A stretch of 64,000 nt of DNA from VRUE01 sp963805455 (lineage in GTDB: Bacteria > Actinomycetota > Thermoleophilia > Solirubrobacterales > 70-9): NCBI GenBank assembly GCA_963805455.1, contig CAWDUJ010000003.1, positions 1-64,000 on the forward strand. Direction: 5' to 3'. Positions 42,608 through 51,400 of this stretch are shown in pieces. The stretch's first letter is position 1. Every line of letters begins with the position of its first letter. Made by a program: the position numbers and the translations under genes. The notes under the pieces are model-generated. The model did not search any database, had not been told where the DNA came from, and saw only the letters and a program-made list of their open reading frames with translations.

Positions 42608-43269
42608 TCAAGGTCGCTGTCTCCGGAGCGGCGGGGCGGATGGGTGAGGCCGTCTGCGGCGCCGTCGAGGGCGCCGAGGACATGGAGCTCGCCGGGCGGG
42701 CCGATCCCAGCCTCGGGATCGAGCTCGAGGAGATCCTCGATGCTGCCGAGGTCATCGTCGACTTCAGCACCCCGGACACGGCCCTGGAGAACGCGAAGGC
42801 GTGCCTGGCGGCCGGCGTCCACGTCGTCGTCGGGACGACCGGCTTCGACCTCGACGAGCTGCGAGCTGCAGCCGAGGCGGGTGACCCGAACTGCTTCGTC
42901 GCGCCGAACTTCGCAATCGGCGCCGTCCTCCTGATGGAGGCATCGCAGCTGATCGCCAAGCACATGCCGGAGTGCGAGATAGTCGAGCTCCATCACGACC
43001 GCAAGGTCGACGCCCCCTCGGGGACCGCGAAGCGCACCGCCGAGCTGATCGACGACGCCGGCGGCAACGTCCACCAGCCGATCCACTCGGTGCGCCTACC
43101 GGGCCTCGTCGCCCACCAGGAGGTCATCTTCGGCGGCGAGGGCCAGACGCTCTCGCTCCGCCACGACTCGATCGACCGGAGCTCGTTCATGCCCGGAGTA
43201 CTGCTGGCCGTCCGCAAAGTCGGCGGGCTCCCGGACCGCTTCACGGTCGGCCTCGAGAACCTGCTCTGA
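42604..43269 (+). CDS. dapB: 4-hydroxy-tetrahydrodipicolinate reductase
   Basis: A 221-residue short DapB: VAVSGAAGRMGEAVC (NAD(P) loop), VIVDFSTPDTALENAKA, VVGTTGFD, catalytic ELHHDRKVDAPSGTA and the final SFMPGVLLAVRKV. It performs the second step of the diaminopimelate branch. The start overlaps the peptidase stop (ATGA). Lysine-pathway partners dapA (next), dapF-like and dapL (58-60 kb) are in the window. Confidence 0.95.
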   Translation: MIKVAVSGAAGRMGEAVCGAVEGAEDMELAGRADPSLGIELEEILDAAEVIVDFSTPDTALENAKACLAAGVHVVVGTTGFDLDELRAAAEAGDPNCFVAPNFAIGAVLLMEASQLIAKHMPECEIVELHHDRKVDAPSGTAKRTAELIDDAGGNVHQPIHSVRLPGLVAHQEVIFGGEGQTLSLRHDSIDRSSFMPGVLLAVRKVGGLPDRFTVGLENLL

Positions 43270-43293
43270 GTTGGATGATCTAGGCTGACTTCG

Positions 43294-43362
43294 ATGAGTG
43301 CGGAGCGAGCAAACGTGCATATCTGGTTCTTCGTGCTGCGAGCGAAGCACGAGGGGTTGTAG
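43294..43362 (+). CDS. Mini-ORF, MSAERAS family, before dapA
   Basis: 22 codons. The peptide begins MSAERANVHIWFFVLRAK and ends HEGL. Its TAG overlaps the dapA GTG (TAGTG). The ATG is 24 bases after the dapB stop, so at this site only the downstream junction overlaps. The loop sequence GCATATCTGGTTCTTCG is the longest match to the palindromic elements at 26427 and 45914. Confidence 0.5.
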   Translation: MSAERANVHIWFFVLRAKHEGL

Positions 43363-44237
43363 TGGCACGATTGGAAGGTGTGCTCACCGCGATCGCCACT
43401 CCCTTCGAGGAGGGCGGCGCGGTCGATGAGGCCGCGGCTCGAAGCCTTGCGGTCGACGTCATCGAGCACGGATCGCACGGAATCGTCGTCGCCGGCTCGA
43501 CCGGGGAGGCGGCGACCCTCGACGACGCCGAGCACATCGGGCTGCTGCGGACGATCGTCGACGAGGTCGGCGATCGGGCCACGATTGTCTGTGGGACCGG
43601 AACCAACGACACCCGCCACTCGATCGAGCTGACCAAGGCCGCCGCCGATGCCGGCGCCGAAGCGGCGCTGATCGTCACGCCCTACTACAACAAGCCGAAT
43701 CCGGCCGGGATCGTCGCCCACTTCGAAGCAATCGCGGCCGCGGTCCCGCAGCTGCCGCTGATCGCCTACAACATCCCCTCCCGGGTGGTCGTCAACGTGC
43801 CGCCCGCCGACCTCAGCAGGCTGGCCGAGATCGACACCGTGGTCGCCGTGAAGCAGGCCAACGATGACGATCTCGGGCCGATCGACGGCCTCGCGGTGCT
43901 GGCCGGAAACGACGACGTCTTCCTGCGGACCCTCGAGTTCGGCGGCGCGGGCGGGATCCTCGTCGCCTCCCAGGTCGTCGGGCCGCAGATGCGCGAGATC
44001 TGGGATGCCGCCAAGTCCGGCGACCTCGACCGCGCCCGTGAGATCGACACCGGCCTGCGCCCCCTCTACGAGGCCCTCGCCGTGACCACCAACCCGATCC
44101 CGGTCAAGGCTGCGCTGGCGATGGTCGGCCTGATCCCGACCGACGCGCTCCGGCTGCCGCTCGTGCCCGCCGACGAGGGCCAACGCGATGTCATCAGGGC
44201 CGCGCTCGACTCGGTAGGCCTACCGGTTCCCTCCTAG
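43362..44237 (+). CDS. dapA: 4-hydroxy-tetrahydrodipicolinate synthase
   Basis: A 291-residue aldolase-superfamily enzyme: AGSTGEAATLDDAEH, IVCGTGTNDTRHSIEL, TPYYNKPNPAGIVAHF with the active Tyr, IAYNIPSRVVVN, and the Schiff-base Lys in VVAVKQAN. It condenses pyruvate with aspartate semialdehyde. The GTG start overlaps the mini-ORF TAG, and RNase J begins three bases after the end. Confidence 0.95.
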   Translation: MARLEGVLTAIATPFEEGGAVDEAAARSLAVDVIEHGSHGIVVAGSTGEAATLDDAEHIGLLRTIVDEVGDRATIVCGTGTNDTRHSIELTKAAADAGAEAALIVTPYYNKPNPAGIVAHFEAIAAAVPQLPLIAYNIPSRVVVNVPPADLSRLAEIDTVVAVKQANDDDLGPIDGLAVLAGNDDVFLRTLEFGGAGGILVASQVVGPQMREIWDAAKSGDLDRAREIDTGLRPLYEALAVTTNPIPVKAALAMVGLIPTDALRLPLVPADEGQRDVIRAALDSVGLPVPS

Positions 44238-44240
44238 ACA

Positions 44241-45902
44241 ATGGCGAAGACTCTCCGCGTACTGCCGCTAGGGGGACTGGGCGAGATCGGCAAGAACATG
44301 ACCGTCGTCGAATACGACGGCCGGATCGTCGTCGTCGACACCGGGCTGATGTTCCCGACCGCGGAGATGCTCGGCATCGACCTAGTCCTGCCCGACTTCT
44401 CCTACCTCCGCGACCGGGTCGACGACATCGAGGCGATCGTCCTCACCCATGGCCACGAGGATCACGTCGGCGCCCTGCCCTATGTGCTGCGCGAGATCGG
44501 AGATCCCCCGGTCGTCTACGGCGGGATGCTGACGATCGCGATGGTCCGCTCCAAGCTCGACGAGCACAAGCTCTCCGACGCGACGCTGAAGGACCTGCCG
44601 GCGGGCCAGGTGGTCAGGCTCGGGCCGTTCGAGATGGAGATGGTCCACCTCTCGCACTCGATTCCCGACGCCCGTGGAGTCGTCCTCACGACCGACCTCG
44701 GGTCGGTCCTCCTCACCGGCGACTACAAGTTCGACCAGACCCCGGTCGACGGTCGCCCCGCCGACATCTCCCGCCTGGCGGAGCTCGGGCGCGATGGCCT
44801 GCTGCTGCTCTGCGGCGACTCGACCAACGCCGACCGCCCCGGGATCGCGCCGTCGGAGTCGAGCGTCGGGCCGGCCCTGCTCGAGACCTTCGGAAAGTGC
44901 GACGGGAGGATCATCGTCACCTCCTTCGCCTCCAACATCCACCGCGTCCAGCAGGCGATCGACGCCGCGATCAAACTCGACCGCCGCGTCGCTCTGGTCG
45001 GGCGCTCGATGCGCAAGAACTTCAATATCGCCTCCAACCTCGGGATCGCCGAGGCCCCCCAGGGGCTGTTCATCCAACCGCGGGAGATCGAAGACTTCCC
45101 CGACGAGAAAGTGGTCGTGATCTCAACCGGCAGCCAGGGGGAGCCGCTCTCGGCGCTGCGCCGAATGGCCAACAACGACCACCGCGACGTCGAGCTGCGC
45201 CGCGGCGACACCGTCGTCTTCTCGGCGACGCCGGTCCCGGGCAACGAGCGCGCGGTCAACGAAACGATCGACCGCATCCACGAGATCGGCGCCTCGGTGG
45301 TGACCGCCAAAGACGCGCCGATCCACGCCTCCGGTCACGGCTGGCAGGAGGAGCTGAAGCTGATGCTGAACCTGACCAAGCCCCGCTACGTGCTGCCGAT
45401 CCACGGCGACCACCAGCGGTTGCAACTCCACGCCGGCCTCGCCGAAGCGGTCGGAATCGACCCCGACAACATCTTCCAGGGCCGAAACGGGCTGCCCCTC
45501 GAGATCGACGAGAAGGGAGCCCGCTTCGGCGAGGACATTCACGCCGGCGTCGTCTACGTGGATGGCGTCAACGTCGGCGAGCCCGACGATGTCGCCCTCA
45601 GGGACCGCCGCGAGATCTCCGACGACGGAATCTTCATCGTCGTCGCGACGATCTCCGCCGACGACGGCACCGTCGTCGCCGACCCGGAGGTGATCCTGCG
45701 CGGGGTCGCCTTCCTCGAGGACGAGGACGCCCTCGTCGAGCAGCTGAAGGACGTCGTCGAGGACTCGATCGAGGACGCGTCCTCGTCGGGGAACCGGGAG
45801 GTGCACCTGATCCAGGAGGACCTCCACGACTCGATCGCAAAGCTCGTTTACGAGAAGCTGCGGGTCCGGCCGATGATCCTGCCGGTCATCGTCGAGGTCT
45901 AG
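44241..45902 (+). CDS. rnj: Ribonuclease J
   Basis: A 553-residue beta-CASP metallo-beta-lactamase: LTHGHEDHVGALPYVLREIG, SHSIPDARGVVL, LLTGDYKFDQTPVDG, GDSTNADRPG, SFASNIHRVQQAID, VISTGSQGEPLSAL and PIHGDHQRLQLHA. It is a 5'-3' exonuclease and endonuclease for rRNA and mRNA. The dapA-rnj order is common in actinobacteria. Confidence 0.96.
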   Translation: MAKTLRVLPLGGLGEIGKNMTVVEYDGRIVVVDTGLMFPTAEMLGIDLVLPDFSYLRDRVDDIEAIVLTHGHEDHVGALPYVLREIGDPPVVYGGMLTIAMVRSKLDEHKLSDATLKDLPAGQVVRLGPFEMEMVHLSHSIPDARGVVLTTDLGSVLLTGDYKFDQTPVDGRPADISRLAELGRDGLLLLCGDSTNADRPGIAPSESSVGPALLETFGKCDGRIIVTSFASNIHRVQQAIDAAIKLDRRVALVGRSMRKNFNIASNLGIAEAPQGLFIQPREIEDFPDEKVVVISTGSQGEPLSALRRMANNDHRDVELRRGDTVVFSATPVPGNERAVNETIDRIHEIGASVVTAKDAPIHASGHGWQEELKLMLNLTKPRYVLPIHGDHQRLQLHAGLAEAVGIDPDNIFQGRNGLPLEIDEKGARFGEDIHAGVVYVDGVNVGEPDDVALRDRREISDDGIFIVVATISADDGTVVADPEVILRGVAFLEDEDALVEQLKDVVEDSIEDASSSGNREVHLIQEDLHDSIAKLVYEKLRVRPMILPVIVEV

Positions 45903-45913
45903 TCCCCCGACGC

Positions 45914-45969
45914 CGACGCCCCTGTCCATATCTGATTCTTCAGGGTTCGCGAGGGCGGAAGAGGCGTCG
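45914..45969 (+). repeat. Palindromic junction element after RNase J
   Basis: The outer stem is CGACGCC (45914-45920) with GGCGTCG (45963-45969). The inner arm is CCTG with CAGG around the 16-nt loop TCCATATCTGATTCTT (45925-45940). The loop sequence and length match the copies at 26427 and 51323, in the opposite orientation. Confidence 0.75.
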
Positions 45970-45997
45970 ATTGAAACGGCCCGAAACGGAAATTAAA

Positions 45998-46037
45998 ACG
46001 GGCCCGCCGGGACGTTGGGGAGGCCAGGCGGGCCCGT
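45998..46037 (-). terminator. Convergent terminator between RNase J and the sensor kinase
   Basis: A perfect 11-bp stem ACGGGCCCGCC (45998-46008) with GGCGGGCCCGT (46027-46037) and an 18-nt loop. On the minus strand it is followed by TTTTAATTT, giving a proper intrinsic terminator for the kinase operon. On the plus strand GTGTGTGT follows, a weaker stop for RNase J. Confidence 0.85.
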
Positions 46038-46073
46038 GTGTGTCTCGTCCGGTTGAGAACCTAAGTCGCCTCG

Positions 46074-47519
46074 CTAAAGCCGGCCTAAAGGAGCGGTAAT
46101 TCCCTGCTCAGTCTTGCTGAGCGGGATCCGGACCACGAACCTGGCGCCGCCCAGATCGGACTCGGTGACCTCGGCGCTGCCGCCGTGGGAGGCGGCGACG
46201 GCGCGAACGATCGCCAGGCCCAGGCCGCTGCCCGATGCGCGGATCGTGTCGGCCGGCCCCTCGCCGCGGACGAAGCGGTCGAATATCTCCTCGCGCAGCT
46301 CGGGGGGGATGCCGGGCCCGTCGTCCTCGACTTCGACGACGGCGTCGCGGCCGGCGGCGCGCAGACGCAGTTCGATCCTCGAGCCCGACGGTGTGTAGCG
46401 GGCGCCGTTGTCGAGCAGGTTTACGAACAGCCGGTGGAGCTCGTCGGGGTTGCCCTCGATCCGCAGCGGCCGGTCGTTCTCGATCCGCAGCTCGCGTTCG
46501 CCGATGGTCGGCGCCACCTCCGCCGCGGCGGAACCCGCCACCTCGGCCAGGTCGCACTCGGTGCGGGCGCCGGGCCGGCCGGCGTCGGCGCGGGCCAGGA
46601 GGAGGAGGTCGGCGACGAGGCGGCTCATCCGGTTCGAGGAGCGCAGCGCCGAGTCGACCACTGCGCGATCCTCCTCACGGGTGGGGTCCTCGAGCGAGGC
46701 CTGAAGCAGCTCGAGGTTGGCGACGATGCTGGTCAGCGGCGTGCGGAGCTCGTGGGAGGCGTCGGCGACGAACTCGCGCTGCTTTCGCATCGCGGCTTCG
46801 CGCTCGGAGCGGGCGGCGTCGAGCGATCGGAGCATCTCCTCCAGGGTTTCGGCGAGCTCACCGACCTCGTCGTCGGTCCTCGGCACCGGCATGTTGCGGG
46901 AGGGATCGCCGGTGTCGCTGATTTCGCGCGCGGTCGCGGTCAGCGAGGAGATCGGGCGCATCGCGCGACCTGCGATCGCCAGCCCGGCGAGGGCGGCGAG
47001 AAGGGTCGCGCCGAGGACGCCGGCGGCGATGAAGAGCCAGAGGTGGTCGATCGTCGAGTCGATGTGGTGTTCGTCGCGCCCGTACTGGACGTAGCCGGCG
47101 ACGCGGCCGGTCTGGCCGCTGCGGAGGGTGACGGTGACGACCCGCATGTCGCCGACGTGGTGGACACCGAGAACCGGGGCGCCGAGTTCGACGGCGCCGG
47201 GGCTGGCTTCGAGCAGGGTGCCGTGGGAGTCGAAGATCCGCGCCGTCGCGTCGTTCGGGCTGACGAAGTCGCCCAGGTCCGGTTGGCGGGCGATCAGCGT
47301 GTTGGTGATCGTGTCGATGATCTGGATCTGGGAGGAGAGGGTCGCTACCGCCTGCTGCATCTCGCGATTGAAGTCGTCGCGGATCCTCTGCGCGGCGAGG
47401 TTGCCGATGATCGCCCCGAACAGGACCAGGATCGCCAGGGTCAGGCCTGCCGAGGTGCCGGCAAGCCTCCATCGGACCGGCCAGTTGCGCGGGCGGAGCC
47501 GAGAGACGCGGGTGCTCAC
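46074..47519 (-). CDS. Two-component sensor histidine kinase
   Basis: A 481-residue protein with two membrane helices (LAILVLFGAIIGNLAAQ; LFIAAGVLGATLLAALAGLA) enclosing an extracytoplasmic sensor of about 130 residues, a HAMP region, phosphoacceptor FVADASHELRTPLTSIVANL, and ATPase boxes LFVNLLDNGARYTP, EDDGPGIPPE and GSGLGLAIVRAV. The signal is unknown. The GTG start is one base after the regulator stop, so the two form an operon. It resembles the TrcS/MprB style. Confidence 0.93.
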   Translation of the reverse strand: MSTRVSRLRPRNWPVRWRLAGTSAGLTLAILVLFGAIIGNLAAQRIRDDFNREMQQAVATLSSQIQIIDTITNTLIARQPDLGDFVSPNDATARIFDSHGTLLEASPGAVELGAPVLGVHHVGDMRVVTVTLRSGQTGRVAGYVQYGRDEHHIDSTIDHLWLFIAAGVLGATLLAALAGLAIAGRAMRPISSLTATAREISDTGDPSRNMPVPRTDDEVGELAETLEEMLRSLDAARSEREAAMRKQREFVADASHELRTPLTSIVANLELLQASLEDPTREEDRAVVDSALRSSNRMSRLVADLLLLARADAGRPGARTECDLAEVAGSAAAEVAPTIGERELRIENDRPLRIEGNPDELHRLFVNLLDNGARYTPSGSRIELRLRAAGRDAVVEVEDDGPGIPPELREEIFDRFVRGEGPADTIRASGSGLGLAIVRAVAASHGGSAEVTESDLGGARFVVRIPLSKTEQGITAPLGRL

Positions 47520-47520
47520 G

Positions 47521-48213
47521 CTAATCCTTCAGGACGTAGCCGGCACCGCGTTTGGTGTGGAGGAGGCGGGGCTCGCCCCCCTCCTCGAGCTTGCGCCGCA
47601 GGTTGGAGATGAAGACGTCGATCGTGTTGGTCGCGGCGGTGGGGTCATAGCCCCAGACCTCGTCGAGGAGGCGCTCGCGCGAGACGACCAGCCGCTCGTT
47701 TCGCATCAGGTGCTCGAGCAGCTCGAACTCGCGGTTGGTGAGCTCGATCTCGCGCTCACCGCGCCGGACCTCGCGGGTGTCGGGATTGAGGGCGAGGTCG
47801 GAGACCGCAAGCGAGGCCGAGCCCCGCGGCGGCCGGCGGCGCAGCAGCGCCCGGATCCGGGCCAGCAACTCCTTGCGCTCGAACGGCTTCACCAGGTAGT
47901 CGTCGGCGCCGCTGTCGAGGCCGCCGACCCGATCCTCGGTCTCGGTGCGGGCGGTGAGCATCAGGATCGGCACGTCGCTGTCGGCCCGCAGGCGGCGGCA
48001 GACCTCGACCCCGTCGAGACGCGGCAGGCCGAGGTCGAGGACTACGAGATCGGGGATGAAGCCGGCGGCGACGTCGAGCGCGTCGATGCCGTCGGCCGAG
48101 GTGCGGACGTCGTATCCCTCGTTGCGCAGCGAACGACGGAGGACATCGGCGATGTCCTCATCGTCCTCGACCACGAGCACGCGGCCGCCGGTCTCGGCGC
48201 CTTCCGTGAGCAT
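47521..48213 (-). CDS. OmpR/PhoB-family response regulator
   Basis: A 230-residue protein with receiver residues EDDED, phosphoacceptor Asp in DLVVLDLGLPRLDG, Thr in ILMLTART and Lys in LVKPFER, then a winged-helix DNA-binding domain (LTNREFELLEHLMRNERLVV, TIDVFISNLRRKLEE, HTKRGAGYVL). ATG 48213 is preferred over the TTG one codon before. Its targets are not evident; ftsK diverges upstream. Confidence 0.94.
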   Translation of the reverse strand: MLTEGAETGGRVLVVEDDEDIADVLRRSLRNEGYDVRTSADGIDALDVAAGFIPDLVVLDLGLPRLDGVEVCRRLRADSDVPILMLTARTETEDRVGGLDSGADDYLVKPFERKELLARIRALLRRRPPRGSASLAVSDLALNPDTREVRRGEREIELTNREFELLEHLMRNERLVVSRERLLDEVWGYDPTAATNTIDVFISNLRRKLEEGGEPRLLHTKRGAGYVLKD

Positions 48214-48289
48214 CAAAGACGATGTTAGACCCGCGAATGCCGATTTCCGGCTTGTTTTACTGCGAATTTAGGGCGGCGCAGGGGAGGGG

Positions 48290-50515
48290 GTGCCGGCGTC
48301 GAAGCGTCTTCCCATGTTCGTGCGGCAGAAGCGCGGGGCCAGGAAACGCCCGAAAGCGAGAGCAAAATCGAAGGCCAAGGCCGGGACGAGGATCCCCAGG
48401 CCGCACCTCCCGCAGGCCCTCGAGCAGCGCCATCTCGATCTGATCGGCCTCTTCCTGATCGCCGCCGGCGTGTATCTCTCTTTCGTGCTCTTCTTCGGCT
48501 GGGAGGGCGGCAAGGTCGGCTACGGAGTCGAAACCGGGCTCACCTACCTGGTGGGCGATGTCGGCGCCCGGATCTTCACCGTCCTGATGCTCGTGATCGG
48601 CGTCGTCCTCGTCACCGGAACCTCGATCGGATCGATTCTCCGGGGTTTCGGCCGCGGGACGCGCCGGGTGGTTGTCGGCAGCCGGGGGATGGCGGAGACC
48701 GTCGTCAGGACCCGCGAAGACCGCGCCCGCGCCACTGAGCCCGAGACCCGCGCCGGACCGACCGACGTGATGAGCACCTACCCCGAGGAGGAGGACGACT
48801 TCGAGCCGACCGTCGCGATCGGCAGCTTCGACGACGACGTCGCCGAAGCGGAGGAAGGGACGCAGGACCTCGCGGTCATCGAGGGCGATCAGCCCGCAAC
48901 CGACCCGCATATGCCCGCAGCCGAAGGCGAGGGCATGGGCGGAATTGATCCGCCTCCGGCCGACGACGATCGCAATGTGACTCCTTCGGAGGAGGCCGGA
49001 GGCCTTACGCCGATGGGGAAACAGCGCGGCGTCACCACTTCGGATGAGATCAACTACCGGCCGCCGGCGGCGAGCGCGCTCGAGAAGGGACGGGCAGCCG
49101 ACAAAGGCCCCGACCCGCGTGACCAGGACGTGATCGGGCGGAAGTTGGTCGAGACACTGGGCCACTTCGGCGTCGAGGCCAAGATCGTCGGCATCGTCAG
49201 CGGCCCCCACGTCTCCCGCTACGAGCTGCGGCTCGCGCCCGGGACCAAGGTCAAGAAAGTCACCGAGCTTGCAAACGACCTCGCCTACGCACTGGCCTCG
49301 ACCGACATCCGGATTCTGGCGCCGATCCCCGGCAAGCAGGCGGTCGGCGTCGAGGTCCCGAACGCGCGGCGCCGGATGGTCCGCCTCGGCGACATCTACG
49401 CCGGGCGGCCCGAGAAGACCTCGCCCCTCGTCGCCTGGCTCGGCAAGGGAATCGACGGCAATCCGGTCTGGACCGACCTGGCGAAGATGCCACACGTGCT
49501 GGTCGCCGGCACCACCGGCTCGGGCAAGTCGGGCTGCGTCAACGCGATCCTCTCCTCGATCCTGATGCAGGCTTCGCCGAACGACGTCCGCCTCGTCCTC
49601 GTCGACCCAAAGCAGGTCGAGCTCAACCACTACGAGCACGTCCCGCATCTGCTGACCCCGGTGGTCACCTCGCCGCGCCTCGCGGCAAACGTCCTCACCA
49701 ACCTGATCGGCGAGATGGAGAGCCGATACGGGATCATGGGCGAGGCCCGCTGCCGCAACCTCGGCGAGCTCAACCGGGCCCGGGCGCGGAAGGGCGAAGC
49801 GCCGCTGCCGCACATCCTCTGCGTCATCGACGAGCTTGCGGACCTGATGATGGTCGCCCCGGCCGAAGTCGAGGACTCGATCATCAGGCTGGCGCAGAAG
49901 TCGAGGGCGACCGGCATCCACCTCGTCCTCGCCACCCAGCGCCCATCGACCGACATCATCACCGGCACGATCAAGGTCAACATCCCGGCCCGGATAGCGT
50001 TCGCAGTCTCCTCGCAAACCGACTCGCGGGTGATCCTCGACCAGGGTGGCGCCGAGGCCCTCCTCGGCCAGGGCGACATGCTTTTCCGCGGCGCCGGCAC
50101 CTCGAAGCTGCAGCGGATCCAGGGGGCGTTCGTCTCCGAGGACGAGATCGCCCGGATCACCGGCCACTGGGCCAAACAGGGAGAGCCTGAGTTCGAGGCC
50201 GAGCTGCTCGAGGCCCATGAGGAGAAGCCCGAGGAGGGGGCCGAGGGTGAGTTCGACCCCGACAGCGACGACCTGCTCGACGAGGCGATCCGGCTCGTCG
50301 TCCAGACCGAGACAGCATCGGTCTCGATGGTTCAGCGCCGCCTGCGGGTCGGCTACACGAGGGCCGGCCGGCTGATCGACATGCTCGAGCGACGCGGTGT
50401 GATCTCCGGCTACGAGGGCTCGAAACCGCGCCAGGTGCTGATCACGGAGGGGGACCTTCCCCGCTTCCTGAGCGGGGAGAAGACGGGCGAGCCGCTGCCG
50501 GTCGACGTCGAGTAG
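48290..50515 (+). CDS. ftsK: FtsK/SpoIIIE DNA translocase
   Basis: A 741-residue protein. The basic N-terminus is followed by two membrane helices (LIGLFLIAAGVYLSFVLFFG; IFTVLMLVIGVVLVTG), a shortened anchor compared with the usual four. An acidic/proline linker leads to the motor: Walker A AGTTGSGKSGCVNAI, Walker B PHILCVIDELADLMM, LATQRPSTDIITG. The gamma winged helix (SVSMVQRRLRVGYTRAGRLI) ends the protein. It pumps chromosome DNA at the septum. In the linker, CGCAATGTGACTCCTTCGG near 48970 weakly resembles the nusA hairpin loop. Confidence 0.95.
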   Translation: MPASKRLPMFVRQKRGARKRPKARAKSKAKAGTRIPRPHLPQALEQRHLDLIGLFLIAAGVYLSFVLFFGWEGGKVGYGVETGLTYLVGDVGARIFTVLMLVIGVVLVTGTSIGSILRGFGRGTRRVVVGSRGMAETVVRTREDRARATEPETRAGPTDVMSTYPEEEDDFEPTVAIGSFDDDVAEAEEGTQDLAVIEGDQPATDPHMPAAEGEGMGGIDPPPADDDRNVTPSEEAGGLTPMGKQRGVTTSDEINYRPPAASALEKGRAADKGPDPRDQDVIGRKLVETLGHFGVEAKIVGIVSGPHVSRYELRLAPGTKVKKVTELANDLAYALASTDIRILAPIPGKQAVGVEVPNARRRMVRLGDIYAGRPEKTSPLVAWLGKGIDGNPVWTDLAKMPHVLVAGTTGSGKSGCVNAILSSILMQASPNDVRLVLVDPKQVELNHYEHVPHLLTPVVTSPRLAANVLTNLIGEMESRYGIMGEARCRNLGELNRARARKGEAPLPHILCVIDELADLMMVAPAEVEDSIIRLAQKSRATGIHLVLATQRPSTDIITGTIKVNIPARIAFAVSSQTDSRVILDQGGAEALLGQGDMLFRGAGTSKLQRIQGAFVSEDEIARITGHWAKQGEPEFEAELLEAHEEKPEEGAEGEFDPDSDDLLDEAIRLVVQTETASVSMVQRRLRVGYTRAGRLIDMLERRGVISGYEGSKPRQVLITEGDLPRFLSGEKTGEPLPVDVE

Positions 50516-50549
50516 CGCCCTTTCCCCCGCGAGGGGCCACAATGTCGGG

Positions 50550-51314
50550 GTGGAGTCGGAAATTGGAAACACCCTTCGCGACGCCCGAAATCGGCGCAAA
50601 ATCGACCTTTCCGAGGTCGAGGCGACGACGAAGATCCGGGCCCGCTTCCTGCGGGCGATGGAGAACGAGGAGTGGGACGTCCTTCCGGGCGACATCTACA
50701 CCCGCGCCTTCATCAAGACCTATGCCTCCTATCTTGGGCTCGACGGCGAGCGACTGGCCGAGAGCTTCCGCAGCAAGGGCGGCGCTCCCGATCGGGCGCC
50801 GTCCCGGGTCGAGCCCGCGCTCAGCGCCCGTCACCAGCCGACCCGATCGCGGGCGGGAAGTCGGATCCTCGCGGTCGTCGTCGTCGCGGCGCTGATCGGC
50901 GCCGTGCTCGCGATCGCGCTCGCCAGCGACGGCGGCGGCGGCAGCAGCAGCCCTCCCACCAAGAGCCCGGGCTCCGACGCCCAGGGAAAGAGCAACGCCA
51001 AGGCGACCCGTCCGGCGAAGGCCCCGGCGTCCGGCGTCGTGATCAGCCTCGAAGCCACCGATGAAGTCTGGGTCTGCCTCCTCGATGCCGCCAAGAAGCC
51101 CGTGATCAAGGGCCAGATCCTGGCGGCGGGAGAAACAGAGGGGCCGTTCCACTCGGATGAATTCTCGGTCGCCTTCGGCAACGGCTCGGTCGCGATGGAG
51201 ATCGACGGCAGCCCCGCGGACCTGCCCGAATCCTCGGGCCCGATCGGATTCGCGGTCGACGGCAGGGGCAGGCTGACGGAACTTCAGGAAGGCGAAAGGC
51301 CGGACTGCGCGTGA
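50550..51314 (+). CDS. RodZ-like membrane protein with N-terminal HTH and C-terminal DUF4115-type domain
   Basis: A 254-residue protein starting at GTG 50550. Residues 1-75 form a Cro/CI-type helix-turn-helix (LRDARNRRKIDLSEVEATT, DIYTRAFIKTYASYLGLD) as in RodZ. One membrane helix (ILAVVVVAALIGAVLAIAL) and a Gly/Ser/Pro linker follow. The C-terminal beta domain (VVISLEATDEVWVCLLDAA) is the periplasmic type. RodZ links MreB to the envelope; this gene sits between ftsK and cinA, a common position. Confidence 0.88.
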   Translation: MESEIGNTLRDARNRRKIDLSEVEATTKIRARFLRAMENEEWDVLPGDIYTRAFIKTYASYLGLDGERLAESFRSKGGAPDRAPSRVEPALSARHQPTRSRAGSRILAVVVVAALIGAVLAIALASDGGGGSSSPPTKSPGSDAQGKSNAKATRPAKAPASGVVISLEATDEVWVCLLDAAKKPVIKGQILAAGETEGPFHSDEFSVAFGNGSVAMEIDGSPADLPESSGPIGFAVDGRGRLTELQEGERPDCA

Positions 51315-51322
51315 CAAATAGC

Positions 51323-51400
51323 GCCGCCTCCTCTGCTCTCGAGAATGCCTGAGAAATCAGATATGGACAGGCATTCTCTTCCGCGTCCGCGGGCGGCGGC
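51323..51400 (+). repeat. Palindromic junction element at the start of cinA
   Basis: The inner stem is GAGAATGCCTG (51341-51351) with CAGGCATTCTC (51368-51378), 11 bp; the loop is 16 nt, AGAAATCAGATATGGA; outer GCCGCC/GGCGGC. Compared with the copy at 26427, both strands of the stem have changed together (GCGGATGCCTG/CAGGCATCCGC). The element supplies the ATG at 51345 and the first residues MPEKSDMDRHSLPRPRAAAV. Confidence 0.8.
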
